Source of the DNA: an uncultured Ruminococcus sp.
GTDB taxonomy: Bacteria > Bacillota > Clostridia > Oscillospirales > Acutalibacteraceae
Reading direction: 5' to 3'
Assembly: GCA_902765855.1 (NCBI GenBank)
Contig: CACXBF010000002.1
Span: 1-64,000 of the forward strand
DNA length: 64,000 nt
In this document: in pieces, positions 8,078 to 17,337 of the stretch
How the letters are laid out: each line of letters starts with the position of its first letter
How positions within the stretch are numbered: position 1 is the first letter of the stretch
Notes under the pieces: model-generated
What the model was told of the DNA's origin: nothing
What the model saw: the letters and a program-made list of their open reading frames with translations, nothing else
Databases searched by the model: none
Position numbers and translations under genes: made by a program

Positions 8078-8923
8078 ATGAATAAAAGAAAAATTATAAG
8101 CCTTATATTACTTGGCATATTTTTTATAGGCTTGTCGATATTGCTATATCCATCAGTGAGCAATTATTGGAATATGAAAAGACAATCGAGAGCCGTAGAG
8201 GACTATAATGACTATGTAAAAAATATTAAGCCTGAAGATTATAGCAAGATATTTGAACAGGCGGAAAATTATAATAAAAGTCTTGCTGATTTAGATTCTC
8301 CGCTTACGGAATATACAAAGCTTAAAAATTACGAAGATACTTTGAATATCAATGATAATGGTATGATAGGGTATATTTCTATTGATAAGCTCAGAGTGGA
8401 ACTTCCTATTTATCATGGTACAAGTGATACAGTTCTTAGCTCTGCTTGCGGACATCTTGAAGGTTCAAGTTTTCCTATCGGAGGAGAAGGCACACATTCG
8501 GTTTTATCTGCACATAGAGGACTTCCCTCAGCAAAGCTATTTTCCGAATTAGATAAGCTTGAGGAGGGAGATACTTTTAAGATTACAATTCTTGATCGAA
8601 TATTGACATATAAGGTTGACCAAATAAGAATAGTAAATCCTGCGGATATAAACGATGTTCAGCTTGAGAGCGGTAAGGATTATTGCACTTTGCTGACTTG
8701 TACACCCTATGGAATAAACACCCACAGATTGCTTGTTCGTGGCGTAAGAACTGAAAATATCGAAGAAGAAAATTTATCAATAACATCAGATGCATATATT
8801 ATAGATAAATTTATAGTTACCTCTGCCGTTGCATTGCCTATTTTACTTTTATTGATAATTTATGTATTCTTTAAACCAATAAAGCAAAAACTGCCATTAG
8901 AAGAGGAGGGAGAGGAAATATGA
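8078..8923 (+). CDS. srtC: class C (pilus) sortase
   Basis: A 281-residue membrane-bound transpeptidase that links pilin sorting motifs to lysines of neighbouring subunits. It has an N-terminal membrane segment (about 6-26) and a C-terminal membrane segment (about 245-267), the two-anchor layout of class C sortases. Catalytic residues are His146 (SAHRGLP), Cys208 (TLLTCTPYG) and Arg217 (NTHRLLV). The start ATG follows GGGAAG with suitable spacing. It overlaps the minor pilin gene by 4 bases (ATGA). Confidence 0.92.
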   Translation: MNKRKIISLILLGIFFIGLSILLYPSVSNYWNMKRQSRAVEDYNDYVKNIKPEDYSKIFEQAENYNKSLADLDSPLTEYTKLKNYEDTLNINDNGMIGYISIDKLRVELPIYHGTSDTVLSSACGHLEGSSFPIGGEGTHSVLSAHRGLPSAKLFSELDKLEEGDTFKITILDRILTYKVDQIRIVNPADINDVQLESGKDYCTLLTCTPYGINTHRLLVRGVRTENIEEENLSITSDAYIIDKFIVTSAVALPILLLLIIYVFFKPIKQKLPLEEEGEEI

Positions 8924-9870
8924 AAAAGAGGCTTATTGTTATAATTACAATTATGCTATCTATGCTTATGCCTATATCAACTACAATGGCATTATCCTCA
9001 GTCGATGCTAAAGAAAAAATTGATATAACAAGGCTCTGCTCTTTGGAATTGCTTTATTCTTCAGGCGAAATGCAATTTGATGAACTGAATGTACAATTAT
9101 ATAAAGTAGCAGAGGTTTCAGAAGATTTTCAGTATACTTTGATCGGAAAATTTGCAAATTATCCTATAAGCATAAATGATATATCCTCGCAAAGTGAATG
9201 GAAACAATTAAGTACAACACTTAATTCATATATGCTTGCGGATAATATTTCACCGACCAAAACAGCCATAACAGACCACAATGGTAAGGCAGTATTTTCG
9301 GATTTATCCTGTGGCCTGTATTTGGTATCGGCAGTTGACGCTGCAGAAAACAATCAAATATATCATTTTTCTGAATTTGTACTTTCAATTCCAATAGTTA
9401 ATGATGATGGTAAACTGAATTACAGTATTAATGCAAAACCTAAATCTATTAAAACAGAACCAGTAAATAGTCAAGTTGAGTATGAAGCAGTAAAGCTGTG
9501 GAAAGATTCAAATAGTGATAAACGACCAAGCAGTGTTGAGATTGCTATATATAAAAATGGAGAGTTTCAAGAGAGCAAGACTCTTAATAGCGAGAATAAC
9601 TGGTCGTATTTCTGGAGAGCAGTTGACGATGGCAGTGAATGGACAGTTGTTGAGCGAAATATTCCAAATGGTTATAAGGTCAGCATAGAGAAAAATGCAA
9701 AAAGCTTTGTTATAGTGAACACTTCTTCAGAAAAAATTACCACTCCGCCAAAGACTGGCGATACTAATAGCAAGATTTATACTATTGCATTTGCAACACT
9801 TGGAACAGCTTTAATTATAACTGTTTTGATAATTTCAAGGAAAAGAAATAAGCTTAATGAAAAAATTTAA
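8920..9870 (+). CDS. minor pilin with Cna-B domain and PPKTGD sorting signal
   Basis: A 316-residue secreted wall protein. It has a signal peptide (1-24), an N-terminal SpaA/GramPos-pilin-like beta domain (about 35-175), a Cna protein B-type domain (about 188-265: KLWKDSNSDKRPSSVEIAI ... WTVVERNIPNGYKV, with the E-box-like Glu), then PPKTGD at 276-281, a membrane helix and an RKRNK tail. It is coupled to the sortase gene by a 4-base overlap and to the next gene by a 14-base overlap. It is likely a basal or tip subunit. The sorting motif differs from the LPETGG of the major pilin. Confidence 0.87.
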   Translation: MKKRLIVIITIMLSMLMPISTTMALSSVDAKEKIDITRLCSLELLYSSGEMQFDELNVQLYKVAEVSEDFQYTLIGKFANYPISINDISSQSEWKQLSTTLNSYMLADNISPTKTAITDHNGKAVFSDLSCGLYLVSAVDAAENNQIYHFSEFVLSIPIVNDDGKLNYSINAKPKSIKTEPVNSQVEYEAVKLWKDSNSDKRPSSVEIAIYKNGEFQESKTLNSENNWSYFWRAVDDGSEWTVVERNIPNGYKVSIEKNAKSFVIVNTSSEKITTPPKTGDTNSKIYTIAFATLGTALIITVLIISRKRNKLNEKI

Positions 9871-10411
9871 TAGATTATTACTAATTACAGGTTTGGTGCT
9901 TATATTAAGTTTACTGTTATTATTGATTTTTAATTTGCAGAAATTTAATAAATCTGATGAAAACCTATCAATAATTGCTGAAAAGATAGAAAAGCTTATT
10001 CCGAAAAAAAGCGAGGTTGGTGTTTCAAACAGTTTTGCTTGTGAAATGCCAAGTATTGAAATAGATGGCTGTGACTTTATCGGACTTATTGAAGTGCCAA
10101 GCTATGGAATAAAGCTACCGATATATTCAGAATTTGAGGAGTATATGCCAAAAGTTTATAGCGGAAGTATATATAATTATTCACTTATTATAGAGGGGAG
10201 GTATTTGGAAAATCAATTTAATTTCGCCGATAAAATTGAGGTAAGAGAGCAGATTATATTCACAGACCTATATGGCAATGTATTTCGCTATAAAGTTAAG
10301 CGAATAACCCATTCAGATAATATCAATTCTGAAAAATTTCAATCTGATAATCAAGCTTTAACGATTTTTGTAAAATATAATAGTTCCTACATCATAATTT
10401 ATAGTGAATAA
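9857..10411 (+). CDS. catalytically degenerate sortase-fold protein (pseudo-sortase)
   Basis: A 184-residue protein with one N-terminal membrane helix (about 6-26) and an extracytoplasmic domain. The order of conserved segments follows a sortase: FIGLIEVPSYGIKLPIY corresponds to the G-x-I-x-IP-x-I-x-LPIY entry strand, FADKIEVREQIIFTD to the GD-x-I strand, and FRYKVKRI to the Y-x-V strand. The catalytic His position reads EGRY (113-116), the Cys of TLxTC is replaced near IFVKY (170-174), and no Arg follows. A classical sortase reaction is therefore impossible. The reading frame is open and overlaps the minor pilin, so it looks functional and not decayed. A chaperone or regulatory role in pilus assembly is an inference. 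Confidence 0.75.
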   Translation: MKKFNRLLLITGLVLILSLLLLLIFNLQKFNKSDENLSIIAEKIEKLIPKKSEVGVSNSFACEMPSIEIDGCDFIGLIEVPSYGIKLPIYSEFEEYMPKVYSGSIYNYSLIIEGRYLENQFNFADKIEVREQIIFTDLYGNVFRYKVKRITHSDNINSEKFQSDNQALTIFVKYNSSYIIIYSE

Positions 10412-10416
10412 TTTAG

Positions 10417-10457
10417 AAAGTACAGAGCAAATAAAAACATTTGTTCTGTACTTTTTT
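10417..10457 (+). terminator. terminator of the pilus operon
   Basis: AAAGTACAGAGCAAAT pairs with ATTTGTTCTGTACTTTTTT, immediately after the pseudo-sortase stop codon. Confidence 0.8.
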
Positions 10458-10603
10458 GTTTATATGTGTTATAATAAAAAATTAGCAATTGTAAATTCTA
10501 ATTAAAAGATAGATTTTTGCTAAATCGTTAATCAATTTAAAGTTATGAAATGCCCTTTTTAGGGCTTAATTTTGTTTAATTTTTATGAAAAACAAAATTC
10601 GAC

Positions 10604-10633
10604 TTGTTTAGTACCAAGCTTTGGGATTATAAT
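10604..10633 (+). promoter_or_regulatory. promoter of uvrB
   Basis: TTGTTT (10604-10609), 18 bases, TATAAT (10628-10633). Transcription would start near 10640, which excludes a longer uvrB reading frame starting at 10604 and supports ATG 10655. A GCCC/GGGC hairpin with a T-run lies just upstream (about 10553-10580). No convincing LexA box was seen. Confidence 0.6.
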
Positions 10634-10654
10634 GCGATGTATAGGAGGTTGAAT

Positions 10655-12622
10655 ATGTCAGAGTTTAAGCTTCATTCCGAATATAAGCCGACAGGCGACC
10701 AGCCACAGGCAATAGACGCTATATGCAAAAGTATAGAGGCAGGAAACAGAGAACAAACTCTTATGGGTGTAACAGGTTCAGGAAAAACCTTTACAATGGC
10801 AAATGTTATTGCAAGAATGAACCGACCAACGCTTGTTCTTGCTCATAATAAAACTCTTGCGGCACAGCTTTGCAGTGAGTTCAAAGAATTTTTCCCAGAA
10901 AACGCTGTTGAATATTTTGTGTCATATTATGACTACTATCAGCCTGAGGCATATATTCCAACAACCGATACCTATATAGAAAAGGATTCCGCTGTAAATG
11001 ACGAGATAGATAAGCTTCGCCATTCTGCAACTTCTGCACTTTCCGAACGCCGAGATGTAATAATTGTTTCGTCGGTTTCATGTATTTATAGCTTGGGTAA
11101 CCCGATTGATTATCGCACAATGGTAATTTCACTTCGTCCGGGTATGGAAAAAAGTCGTGACGATTTGCTTAAAAAGCTTGTTGAACTTCAATACGAGCGA
11201 AACGATGTAAATTTCACCCGTAATAAGTTTCGTGTCAGGGGAGATGTTGTCGAGATATATCCGACAAACTCTGATGAGAATATTGTTCGTGTTGAATTTT
11301 TCGGCGATGAAATAGACCGTATAACAGAAATTAACGCTGTCAGCGGAGAAATTCGTGGCACGCTAAAGCATGTTGCGATTTATCCTGCGTCGCACTATAT
11401 CGTTCCAAAAGATAAGATGGAAATAGCTATTGCAGAGATTGAGCGAGAGCTTGAGGAACGCATAAAATATTTCAATGATAAGGGTAAGCTGCTTGAGGCT
11501 GAACGCATAGAGCAAAGAACCCGCTATGATATAGAAATGCTTCGTGAAATAGGCTTTTGCACAGGTATTGAGAATTATTCAAGAGTACTTTCGGGCAGAA
11601 AACCCGGCAGTAAGCCCTTTACCTTGCTCGACTATTTCCCTGATGATTTTCTGCTTTTTGTTGATGAATCTCATGTTATGCTGCCGCAGGTAAGGGGAAT
11701 GTTTGCAGGCGATAGAGCAAGAAAGGAAAGCCTTATAGAATATGGTTTTCGCTTGCCAAGCGCTTTAGATAACAGACCGCTGAACTTTGATGAGTTTTAC
11801 GAGCATATAAATCAAGCGGTTTTTGTAAGTGCAACCCCGGGCGATTTCGAGAAAGAGCATAGCGCCGAGATTGTTGAACAGGTTATCCGTCCTACGGGAC
11901 TTCTTGACCCGCTTATAACCGTAAAGCCGACCGATGGTCAGATGGACGATTTGATTTCAGAAATCAATATGCGTACGGCGAAAAATCAGCGTGTTCTTGT
12001 AACCACTCTCACCAAAAAGATGGCAGAGGATTTGACTGAATATTTCACTACAATGGGTATAAAGGTTCGCTATATGCACCATGATATTGATACGGTCGAG
12101 CGTATGGAAATTATAAGAGATTTGCGTTTGGGCGAATTTGATGTGCTTGTCGGAATAAACCTTTTGCGTGAGGGTTTGGATATTCCGGAAGTTTCACTTG
12201 TTGCTATACTTGACGCTGATAAAGAGGGATTCCTGAGAAGTGACCGTTCGCTTATTCAGACAATCGGCAGAGCCGCAAGAAATGCTGATGGCGAAGTAAT
12301 AATGTATGCTGATGAGGTTACAAAGTCTATGGAAAAGGCAATATATGAAACCGAACGCAGACGAGCTATTCAGCAGAAATATAACGAAGAACATGGAATA
12401 ATTCCTAAAACAATTATTAAAAAAGTCAGTGATATTATTGAGATTTCTACTCATTCCGACGACGGAAAGAAATCCAAAAAGAAACTGACAAAAGCAGAAA
12501 GGGAAAAACTCATAGAACAGCTTACAAAGGAAATGAAAGCGGCTGCAAAGCTTCTTGAATTTGAACACGCAGCCCTTTTAAGAGATAAAATTAAAAAGCT
12601 GAGAACAGGGGATAACAAGTAA
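10655..12622 (+). CDS. uvrB: excinuclease ABC subunit B
   Basis: A 655-residue nucleotide-excision-repair damage-verification helicase that works with UvrA and UvrC. Visible features are Walker A GVTGSGKT, the beta-hairpin region [12 protein letters not shown], the DEAH-like DESH box, motif V/VI ([23 protein letters not shown]), and a C-terminal UVR domain ([20 protein letters not shown]) that binds UvrC. Length matches the family. The start ATG follows AGGAGG. uvrA and uvrC are not in the window. Confidence 0.96.
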   Translation: MSEFKLHSEYKPTGDQPQAIDAICKSIEAGNREQTLMGVTGSGKTFTMANVIARMNRPTLVLAHNKTLAAQLCSEFKEFFPENAVEYFVSYYDYYQPEAYIPTTDTYIEKDSAVNDEIDKLRHSATSALSERRDVIIVSSVSCIYSLGNPIDYRTMVISLRPGMEKSRDDLLKKLVELQYERNDVNFTRNKFRVRGDVVEIYPTNSDENIVRVEFFGDEIDRITEINAVSGEIRGTLKHVAIYPASHYIVPKDKMEIAIAEIERELEERIKYFNDKGKLLEAERIEQRTRYDIEMLREIGFCTGIENYSRVLSGRKPGSKPFTLLDYFPDDFLLFVDESHVMLPQVRGMFAGDRARKESLIEYGFRLPSALDNRPLNFDEFYEHINQAVFVSATPGDFEKEHSAEIVEQVIRPTGLLDPLITVKPTDGQMDDLISEINMRTAKNQRVLVTTLTKKMAEDLTEYFTTMGIKVRYMHHDIDTVERMEIIRDLRLGEFDVLVGINLLREGLDIPEVSLVAILDADKEGFLRSDRSLIQTIGRAARNADGEVIMYADEVTKSMEKAIYETERRRAIQQKYNEEHGIIPKTIIKKVSDIIEISTHSDDGKKSKKKLTKAEREKLIEQLTKEMKAAAKLLEFEHAALLRDKIKKLRTGDNK

Positions 12623-12665
12623 TTAGATGAATTATTGATATATTAGTTTAAAAGGGGCTGCTATT

Positions 12666-14648
12666 TTGGCAAAGAAAAAACAAGAATATGGAAATGAAAG
12701 TATAGTAACCTTAAAGGGTGCGGATAGAGTTCGTAAGCGTCCTGCCGTTATATTCGGTTCGGACGGTATAGAGGGTTGTCAGCATTCGGTTTTTGAGATT
12801 CTCTCAAACTCTATTGATGAGGCTCGTGAGGGTTACGGAAATAAAATAATAGTTACACGCTATGAGGATAAATCTGTTGAAATTGAAGATTTCGGCAGAG
12901 GTATTCCGGTAGATTATAATAAAAATGAGGAACGCTTTAACTGGGAGCTTGTTTTCTGCGAGCTTTATGCCGGCGGTAAATTCAATAATAACGATGCAGA
13001 AAGCTATGAGTTTTCTCTCGGACTTAACGGCTTGGGACTTTGTTCAACGCAATATTCCTCCGAATATATGGATGTAGATATTCGTCGTGACGGTGAACGC
13101 TACACTCTACACTTTGAAAAAGGCGAAAATATCGGTGGTTTAAAGCGAGAAAAGTATTCCAAGAAGGATACGGGCACAAGAATCCATTGGCGACCAGATT
13201 TACAGGTTTTTACCGATATTGATATAAGTAAGGAATATTATATAGAGATTATCAAGCGTCAGGCTATTGTAAATGCAGGCGTTACATTTATTTTCAGAAA
13301 TCAAGTCGGTAAAGATTTTGAAACAACTGAATTTAAGTATGATAACGGCATAACAGACCATGTAACAGAGCTTATCGGCGAAAATGGTATGACACAGGTT
13401 CAGACATGGAAAACAGAGAGAATAGTTCGTGACAGAGAGGACAAGCCTGAATATAAGGTTAAAATTAATATTGCAATGGCCTTTTCAAATAAGATTAGCT
13501 GTGCCGAATATTATCATAATTCAAGCTGGCTTGAACATGGCGGTGCTCCTGAAAAGGCTGTAAGAAACGCTTTCGTATATCAGATTGACTCTTACTTAAA
13601 GCAAAATTCCAGATATACTAAAAATGAAAGCAAAATCAATTTCTCTGATGTAGAAGATTGCCTTGTAATAGTGATTTCATCTTTTTCAAGCATAACCTCA
13701 TATGAAAACCAAACTAAAAAAGCTATCACAAATAAGGGTATTCAAGATGCTATGACAGAGTTTCTCCGTCATCAGCTTGAAATATATTTTATAGAAAATC
13801 CACTTGATGCAGAGAAAATCGCAAATCAAGTTTTAATCAATAAACGCAGTCGTGAAGACGCTGAAAAAACTCGCCTTAACATAAAGAAAAAACTCACAGG
13901 CAATATGGATATGACGGGCAGAGTTGCAAAGTTTGTTGACTGCCGAAGCAAAGATGTAGAAAGACGAGAGGTCTTTATAGTTGAGGGTGATTCGGCTCTT
14001 GGTGCTTGTAAACAGGCCCGTGACCCGGATTTTCAAGCAATTATACCAATCAGAGGTAAGATACTTAACTGCTTAAAGGCGGGCTATGACCGAATTTTCA
14101 AGAGCGAAATTATCACCGATTTATTAAAGGTTCTCGGTTGTGGTGTAGAGGTTAAATCTAAGGCTAATAAGGATTTATCCTCATTTGATATAAATAATCT
14201 CCGTTGGAGCAAGGTTATACTCTGTACTGATGCCGATGTTGACGGTTTTCAGATTAGAACACTTCTGCTCACAATGCTTTATAGATTAACACCAACTCTT
14301 ATAGACGAGGGAAAAGTTTATATTGCAGAATCTCCGCTTTATGAGCTTAACACTAAAGATGAGGTCTATTTTGCATATACCGAAGCGGAAAAGGAAGAAT
14401 TTATTAAGAAGATAGGCAATAAGAAATTCACTATTCAGCGTTCAAAGGGACTTGGTGAAAACGAGCCTGATATGATGAGCCTTACAACAATGAATCCGTC
14501 AACACGCAGACTTATAAAGGTTTTGCCTGATGATGCAAAGCGTACAAGTGAGATATTTGATATCTTGCTTGGAGATAATCTTGACGGCAGAAAAGAATAT
14601 ATAGTAGAAAACGGAGTAAAGTACATTGATAATATAGATGTGTCCTAA
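12666..14648 (+). CDS. divergent type IIA topoisomerase B subunit (GyrB/ParE-like)
   Basis: A 660-residue ATPase/TOPRIM subunit. The GHKL ATPase region has EILSNSIDEA (usual E-x-x-D-NS-x-DEA) and GLNGLG in place of the usual GLHGVG. The TOPRIM part has EGDSALGACKQARDPDFQAI, RGKILN and CTDADVDGFQIRTLLLT, with the metal-binding acidic residues intact. SKGLGENEPDMM closes the domain. The substitutions in the ATP lid show that it is not the canonical gyrase B. A TTG start follows AAGGGG. It pairs with the A subunit downstream, but repeat copy B lies between them. Topoisomerase IV or a specialised decatenase is the likely role. Confidence 0.85.
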   Translation: MAKKKQEYGNESIVTLKGADRVRKRPAVIFGSDGIEGCQHSVFEILSNSIDEAREGYGNKIIVTRYEDKSVEIEDFGRGIPVDYNKNEERFNWELVFCELYAGGKFNNNDAESYEFSLGLNGLGLCSTQYSSEYMDVDIRRDGERYTLHFEKGENIGGLKREKYSKKDTGTRIHWRPDLQVFTDIDISKEYYIEIIKRQAIVNAGVTFIFRNQVGKDFETTEFKYDNGITDHVTELIGENGMTQVQTWKTERIVRDREDKPEYKVKINIAMAFSNKISCAEYYHNSSWLEHGGAPEKAVRNAFVYQIDSYLKQNSRYTKNESKINFSDVEDCLVIVISSFSSITSYENQTKKAITNKGIQDAMTEFLRHQLEIYFIENPLDAEKIANQVLINKRSREDAEKTRLNIKKKLTGNMDMTGRVAKFVDCRSKDVERREVFIVEGDSALGACKQARDPDFQAIIPIRGKILNCLKAGYDRIFKSEIITDLLKVLGCGVEVKSKANKDLSSFDINNLRWSKVILCTDADVDGFQIRTLLLTMLYRLTPTLIDEGKVYIAESPLYELNTKDEVYFAYTEAEKEEFIKKIGNKKFTIQRSKGLGENEPDMMSLTTMNPSTRRLIKVLPDDAKRTSEIFDILLGDNLDGRKEYIVENGVKYIDNIDVS

Positions 14649-14689
14649 TATTTGGTAGTTCATCGATAGTTTCCAAATTCGCGGCAACA

Positions 14690-14840
14690 AGCTTTTCTCA
14701 TCAATGTCGAAGTTTTGCAAGGCAGAACCGATTACGCGTCTTGGGAGCGGTGACTCGCCGCAAAGTTTAGGTCAAGCCTTTTTAAAGGCTTGCAGAGTCG
14801 AGAGACAGCGTCTCTCGTGGGGTTTTGGAAAAGCTCCAGT
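14690..14840 (+). repeat. dispersed modular intergenic repeat, copy B (right part)
   Basis: Non-coding insertion between the two topoisomerase subunit genes. ATGTCGAAGTTTTGC (14704) leads into CGATTACGCGTCTTGGGAG and a GACTCGCCGC palindrome. This is the right module shared with copies E and D (same strand) and C (inverse strand). It continues with CAAGCC/GGCTTG and GAGAGACAGCGTCTCTC mini-hairpins. It must be carried in the mRNA if the pair is one operon. Confidence 0.7.
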
Positions 14841-14863
14841 ACAAAAATTCAAGGGGTAATGAT

Positions 14864-17104
14864 ATGGCAAGAAAGAAGAAAAATACACCTCATATAGAAC
14901 CTAAGCTGCATGGATATATTGCAGGAGCAGGTGAGATTGTAGAGCAAAAAATAGCTGATACAATAGAAGAAAACTATATGCCGTATGCTATGAGTGTTAT
15001 ACTTTCTCGTGCAATTCCTGAAATTGACGGTTTTAAGCCGTCACATAGAAAATTGCTTTATACTATGTATAAAATGGGACTTCTCGGTGGTGCAAGAACT
15101 AAATCCGCAAATATAGTCGGACAAACAATGAAACTTAATCCGCATGGTGATAGTGCGATTTATGATACTATGGTTCGTCTTAGCCGAGGCTATGAAGCAC
15201 TGCTGCACCCATATGTCGATTCCAAGGGTAACTTCGGTAAATTTTATAGCAGAGATATGGCGTGGGCGGCATCAAGATATACCGAGGCACGACTTGACCC
15301 GATATGTGCAGAGCTTTTCGGTGATATAGATAAGGATACCGTAGATTTTGTTGATAACTACGATAACACTCTTAAAGAACCAACACTTCTTCCGGCAGCA
15401 TTTCCGTCCGTACTTATAAATGCGAATACAGGTATTGCTGTTGGTATGGCAAGTTCTATCTGTCCTTTCAATCTTAGAGAGGTATGCGAAACAACTATTG
15501 CGCTTATGCGTAACGAAAAGCACGATGTTTCCGAAACGCTTATTGCACCTGATTTTCCGGGCGGTGGTCAGATTGTATATGATAAGAAAACTATCGAAAA
15601 TATCTATAATACAGGTAGAGGAAGTATAAAGGTTCGCTCACGCTATACCTATGATAAATTTGATAATTGTATTGATATAACAAGTATTCCTCCGACAACA
15701 ACCTCAGAAGCTATAATTGATAAGATTATTGAGCTTGTAAAGCTTGGCAAGATTAAAGAAATTTCTGATATTCGTGATGAAACAGGTATAAGCGGTCTTA
15801 AAATCACAATCGATCTTAAGAGAAATATTGACCCTGATAAGCTTATGCAGAAGCTTTATAAAATCACACCGCTTGAGGATAGTTTCTCCTGTAATTTTAA
15901 CGTTCTTATCGCAGGAACACCGAGAGTTCTTGGCGTTAAGGACTTACTTAACGAATGGATTGCATTCAGAGTTGAGTGTGTAAAACGCAGAACCTATTAT
16001 GATTTGCACAAAAAAGAGGACAAGCTTCATCTTCTCAAGGGACTTGAAAAAATTCTCCTCGATATTGATAAGGCTGTAAAAATCGTTCGTGAAACCGAAG
16101 AAGAAAGCGATGTGGTTCCAAATCTTATGATTGGTTTCGGAATTGATGAAATTCAGGCTGAATATGTAGCTGAAATTAAACTTCGTCATCTCAATCGAGA
16201 ATATATTCTTAAACGCACAGATGAAATTGAAAATCTTGAGAAAGATATTGCCGAGCTTAAATCAATCCTCGAAAGCAAAACTAAGGTTAAGAATATAATC
16301 GTAAAAGAACTTACCGCTATTGCTGAAAAATATGGTCAGCCACGAAAGAGTATGATTATTTATGCTTCTGATATTGTTGAAGCTGAAGTTGAGGAAGAGA
16401 TTCCTGATTATCCTGTAAATCTATTCTTTACAAAAGAGGGATATTTCAAGAAAATTACTCCGCTTTCACTAAGAATGAGCGGTGAACAGAAGCTAAAAGA
16501 GGGAGATGTCATACAGCAATCGCAAGAATCTATGAATAATACGGATTTGCTGTTTTTCAGTGATAAATCACAGGTTTATAAAACAAAGGCTCGTGATTTC
16601 TCTGATACCAAAGCAAGCGTACTTGGAGAATTTATCCCTGCCAAGCTGAATATGGACGAGGGCGAGAGTGCTATTTATATGATTGCCACTACCGACTATT
16701 CGGGTTATGTTTTCTTTTTCTTTGAAAACGGCAAGGTTGCTAAAGTTAGCCTTAAAGCATATGAAACAAAGACCAACCGTAAAAAGCTGACAGGCGCATA
16801 TAGTGATAAAGAAAAACTTAGTGCAATAGTTTTTGTCAATGATGAGGATAGCGAAATTCTTATGCGTTCATCGTCTGGCAGAGCATTATTATTGCATACA
16901 GGTGCTATTGCCTCAAAAACCACAAGAAATACCCAAGGTGTAGCTGTATTCAAGCAAAGAAAAGGTCATCGTCTGATTTCTGCGGAATTATATCATGATG
17001 GTATGCTTCAAACGCCTCAAAGATATAGAACAAAGTCTATTCCGTCATCAGGAGCGCTGCCGACAGCAGAAGAACTTGAGGGCGAACAATTAGAGCTTAA
17101 ATAA
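14864..17104 (+). CDS. divergent type IIA topoisomerase A subunit (GyrA/ParC-like)
   Basis: A 746-residue DNA breakage-reunion subunit. It contains AIPEIDGFKPSHRKLLYTM (winged helix), the active-site tyrosine in SRYTEARL, and IPPTTTSEAI in the tower region. A coiled coil (about 420-470) and a shortened, imperfect beta-propeller C-terminal domain follow. It lacks a clear GyrA box, which favours decatenation/relaxation over gyrase-type supercoiling. The start chosen is ATG 14864 behind AAGGGG; upstream codons lie in repeat copy B. The likely partner is the B subunit at 12666-14648. Gyrase proper is presumably encoded elsewhere. Confidence 0.85.
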   Translation: MARKKKNTPHIEPKLHGYIAGAGEIVEQKIADTIEENYMPYAMSVILSRAIPEIDGFKPSHRKLLYTMYKMGLLGGARTKSANIVGQTMKLNPHGDSAIYDTMVRLSRGYEALLHPYVDSKGNFGKFYSRDMAWAASRYTEARLDPICAELFGDIDKDTVDFVDNYDNTLKEPTLLPAAFPSVLINANTGIAVGMASSICPFNLREVCETTIALMRNEKHDVSETLIAPDFPGGGQIVYDKKTIENIYNTGRGSIKVRSRYTYDKFDNCIDITSIPPTTTSEAIIDKIIELVKLGKIKEISDIRDETGISGLKITIDLKRNIDPDKLMQKLYKITPLEDSFSCNFNVLIAGTPRVLGVKDLLNEWIAFRVECVKRRTYYDLHKKEDKLHLLKGLEKILLDIDKAVKIVRETEEESDVVPNLMIGFGIDEIQAEYVAEIKLRHLNREYILKRTDEIENLEKDIAELKSILESKTKVKNIIVKELTAIAEKYGQPRKSMIIYASDIVEAEVEEEIPDYPVNLFFTKEGYFKKITPLSLRMSGEQKLKEGDVIQQSQESMNNTDLLFFSDKSQVYKTKARDFSDTKASVLGEFIPAKLNMDEGESAIYMIATTDYSGYVFFFFENGKVAKVSLKAYETKTNRKKLTGAYSDKEKLSAIVFVNDEDSEILMRSSSGRALLLHTGAIASKTTRNTQGVAVFKQRKGHRLISAELYHDGMLQTPQRYRTKSIPSSGALPTAEELEGEQLELK

Positions 17105-17108
17105 TAAG

Positions 17109-17149
17109 AACGGCAGAATCCGTTTTTACTTTGGATTCTGCCGTTTTGT
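17109..17149 (+). terminator. terminator of the topoisomerase operon
   Basis: ACGGCAGAATCC pairs with GGATTCTGCCGT across a short T-rich loop and is followed by TTTG. Confidence 0.8.
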
Positions 17150-17269
17150 TATGAATAGCAAACGCATTTTATTCATAACTGTTATTATTATGTTTAGTTA
17201 TAAAACATATTATGCAATTTAGCTTATGTAAAATTATGGTAAAATCTTGTTTACTTAATTAGACTTTAC

Positions 17270-17298
17270 TTGACATTTTCATTATATACAATTATAAT
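17270..17298 (+). promoter_or_regulatory. consensus promoter of the DUF368 gene
   Basis: TTGACA (17270-17275), 17 bases, TATAAT (17293-17298): a perfect sigma-A promoter. The inferred +1 near 17305 excludes an upstream start and supports ATG 17338 behind GGAGG. Confidence 0.8.
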
Positions 17299-17337
17299 CC
17301 TAAAGTGTATGAAAATTTTAAATATTGGAGGAAAAAT

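Noticed and set aside
10580..10640. LexA (SOS) box upstream of uvrB
   Set aside because: AACAA/TTGTT near 10591-10608 is only a weak dyad and does not fit the Gram-positive consensus.
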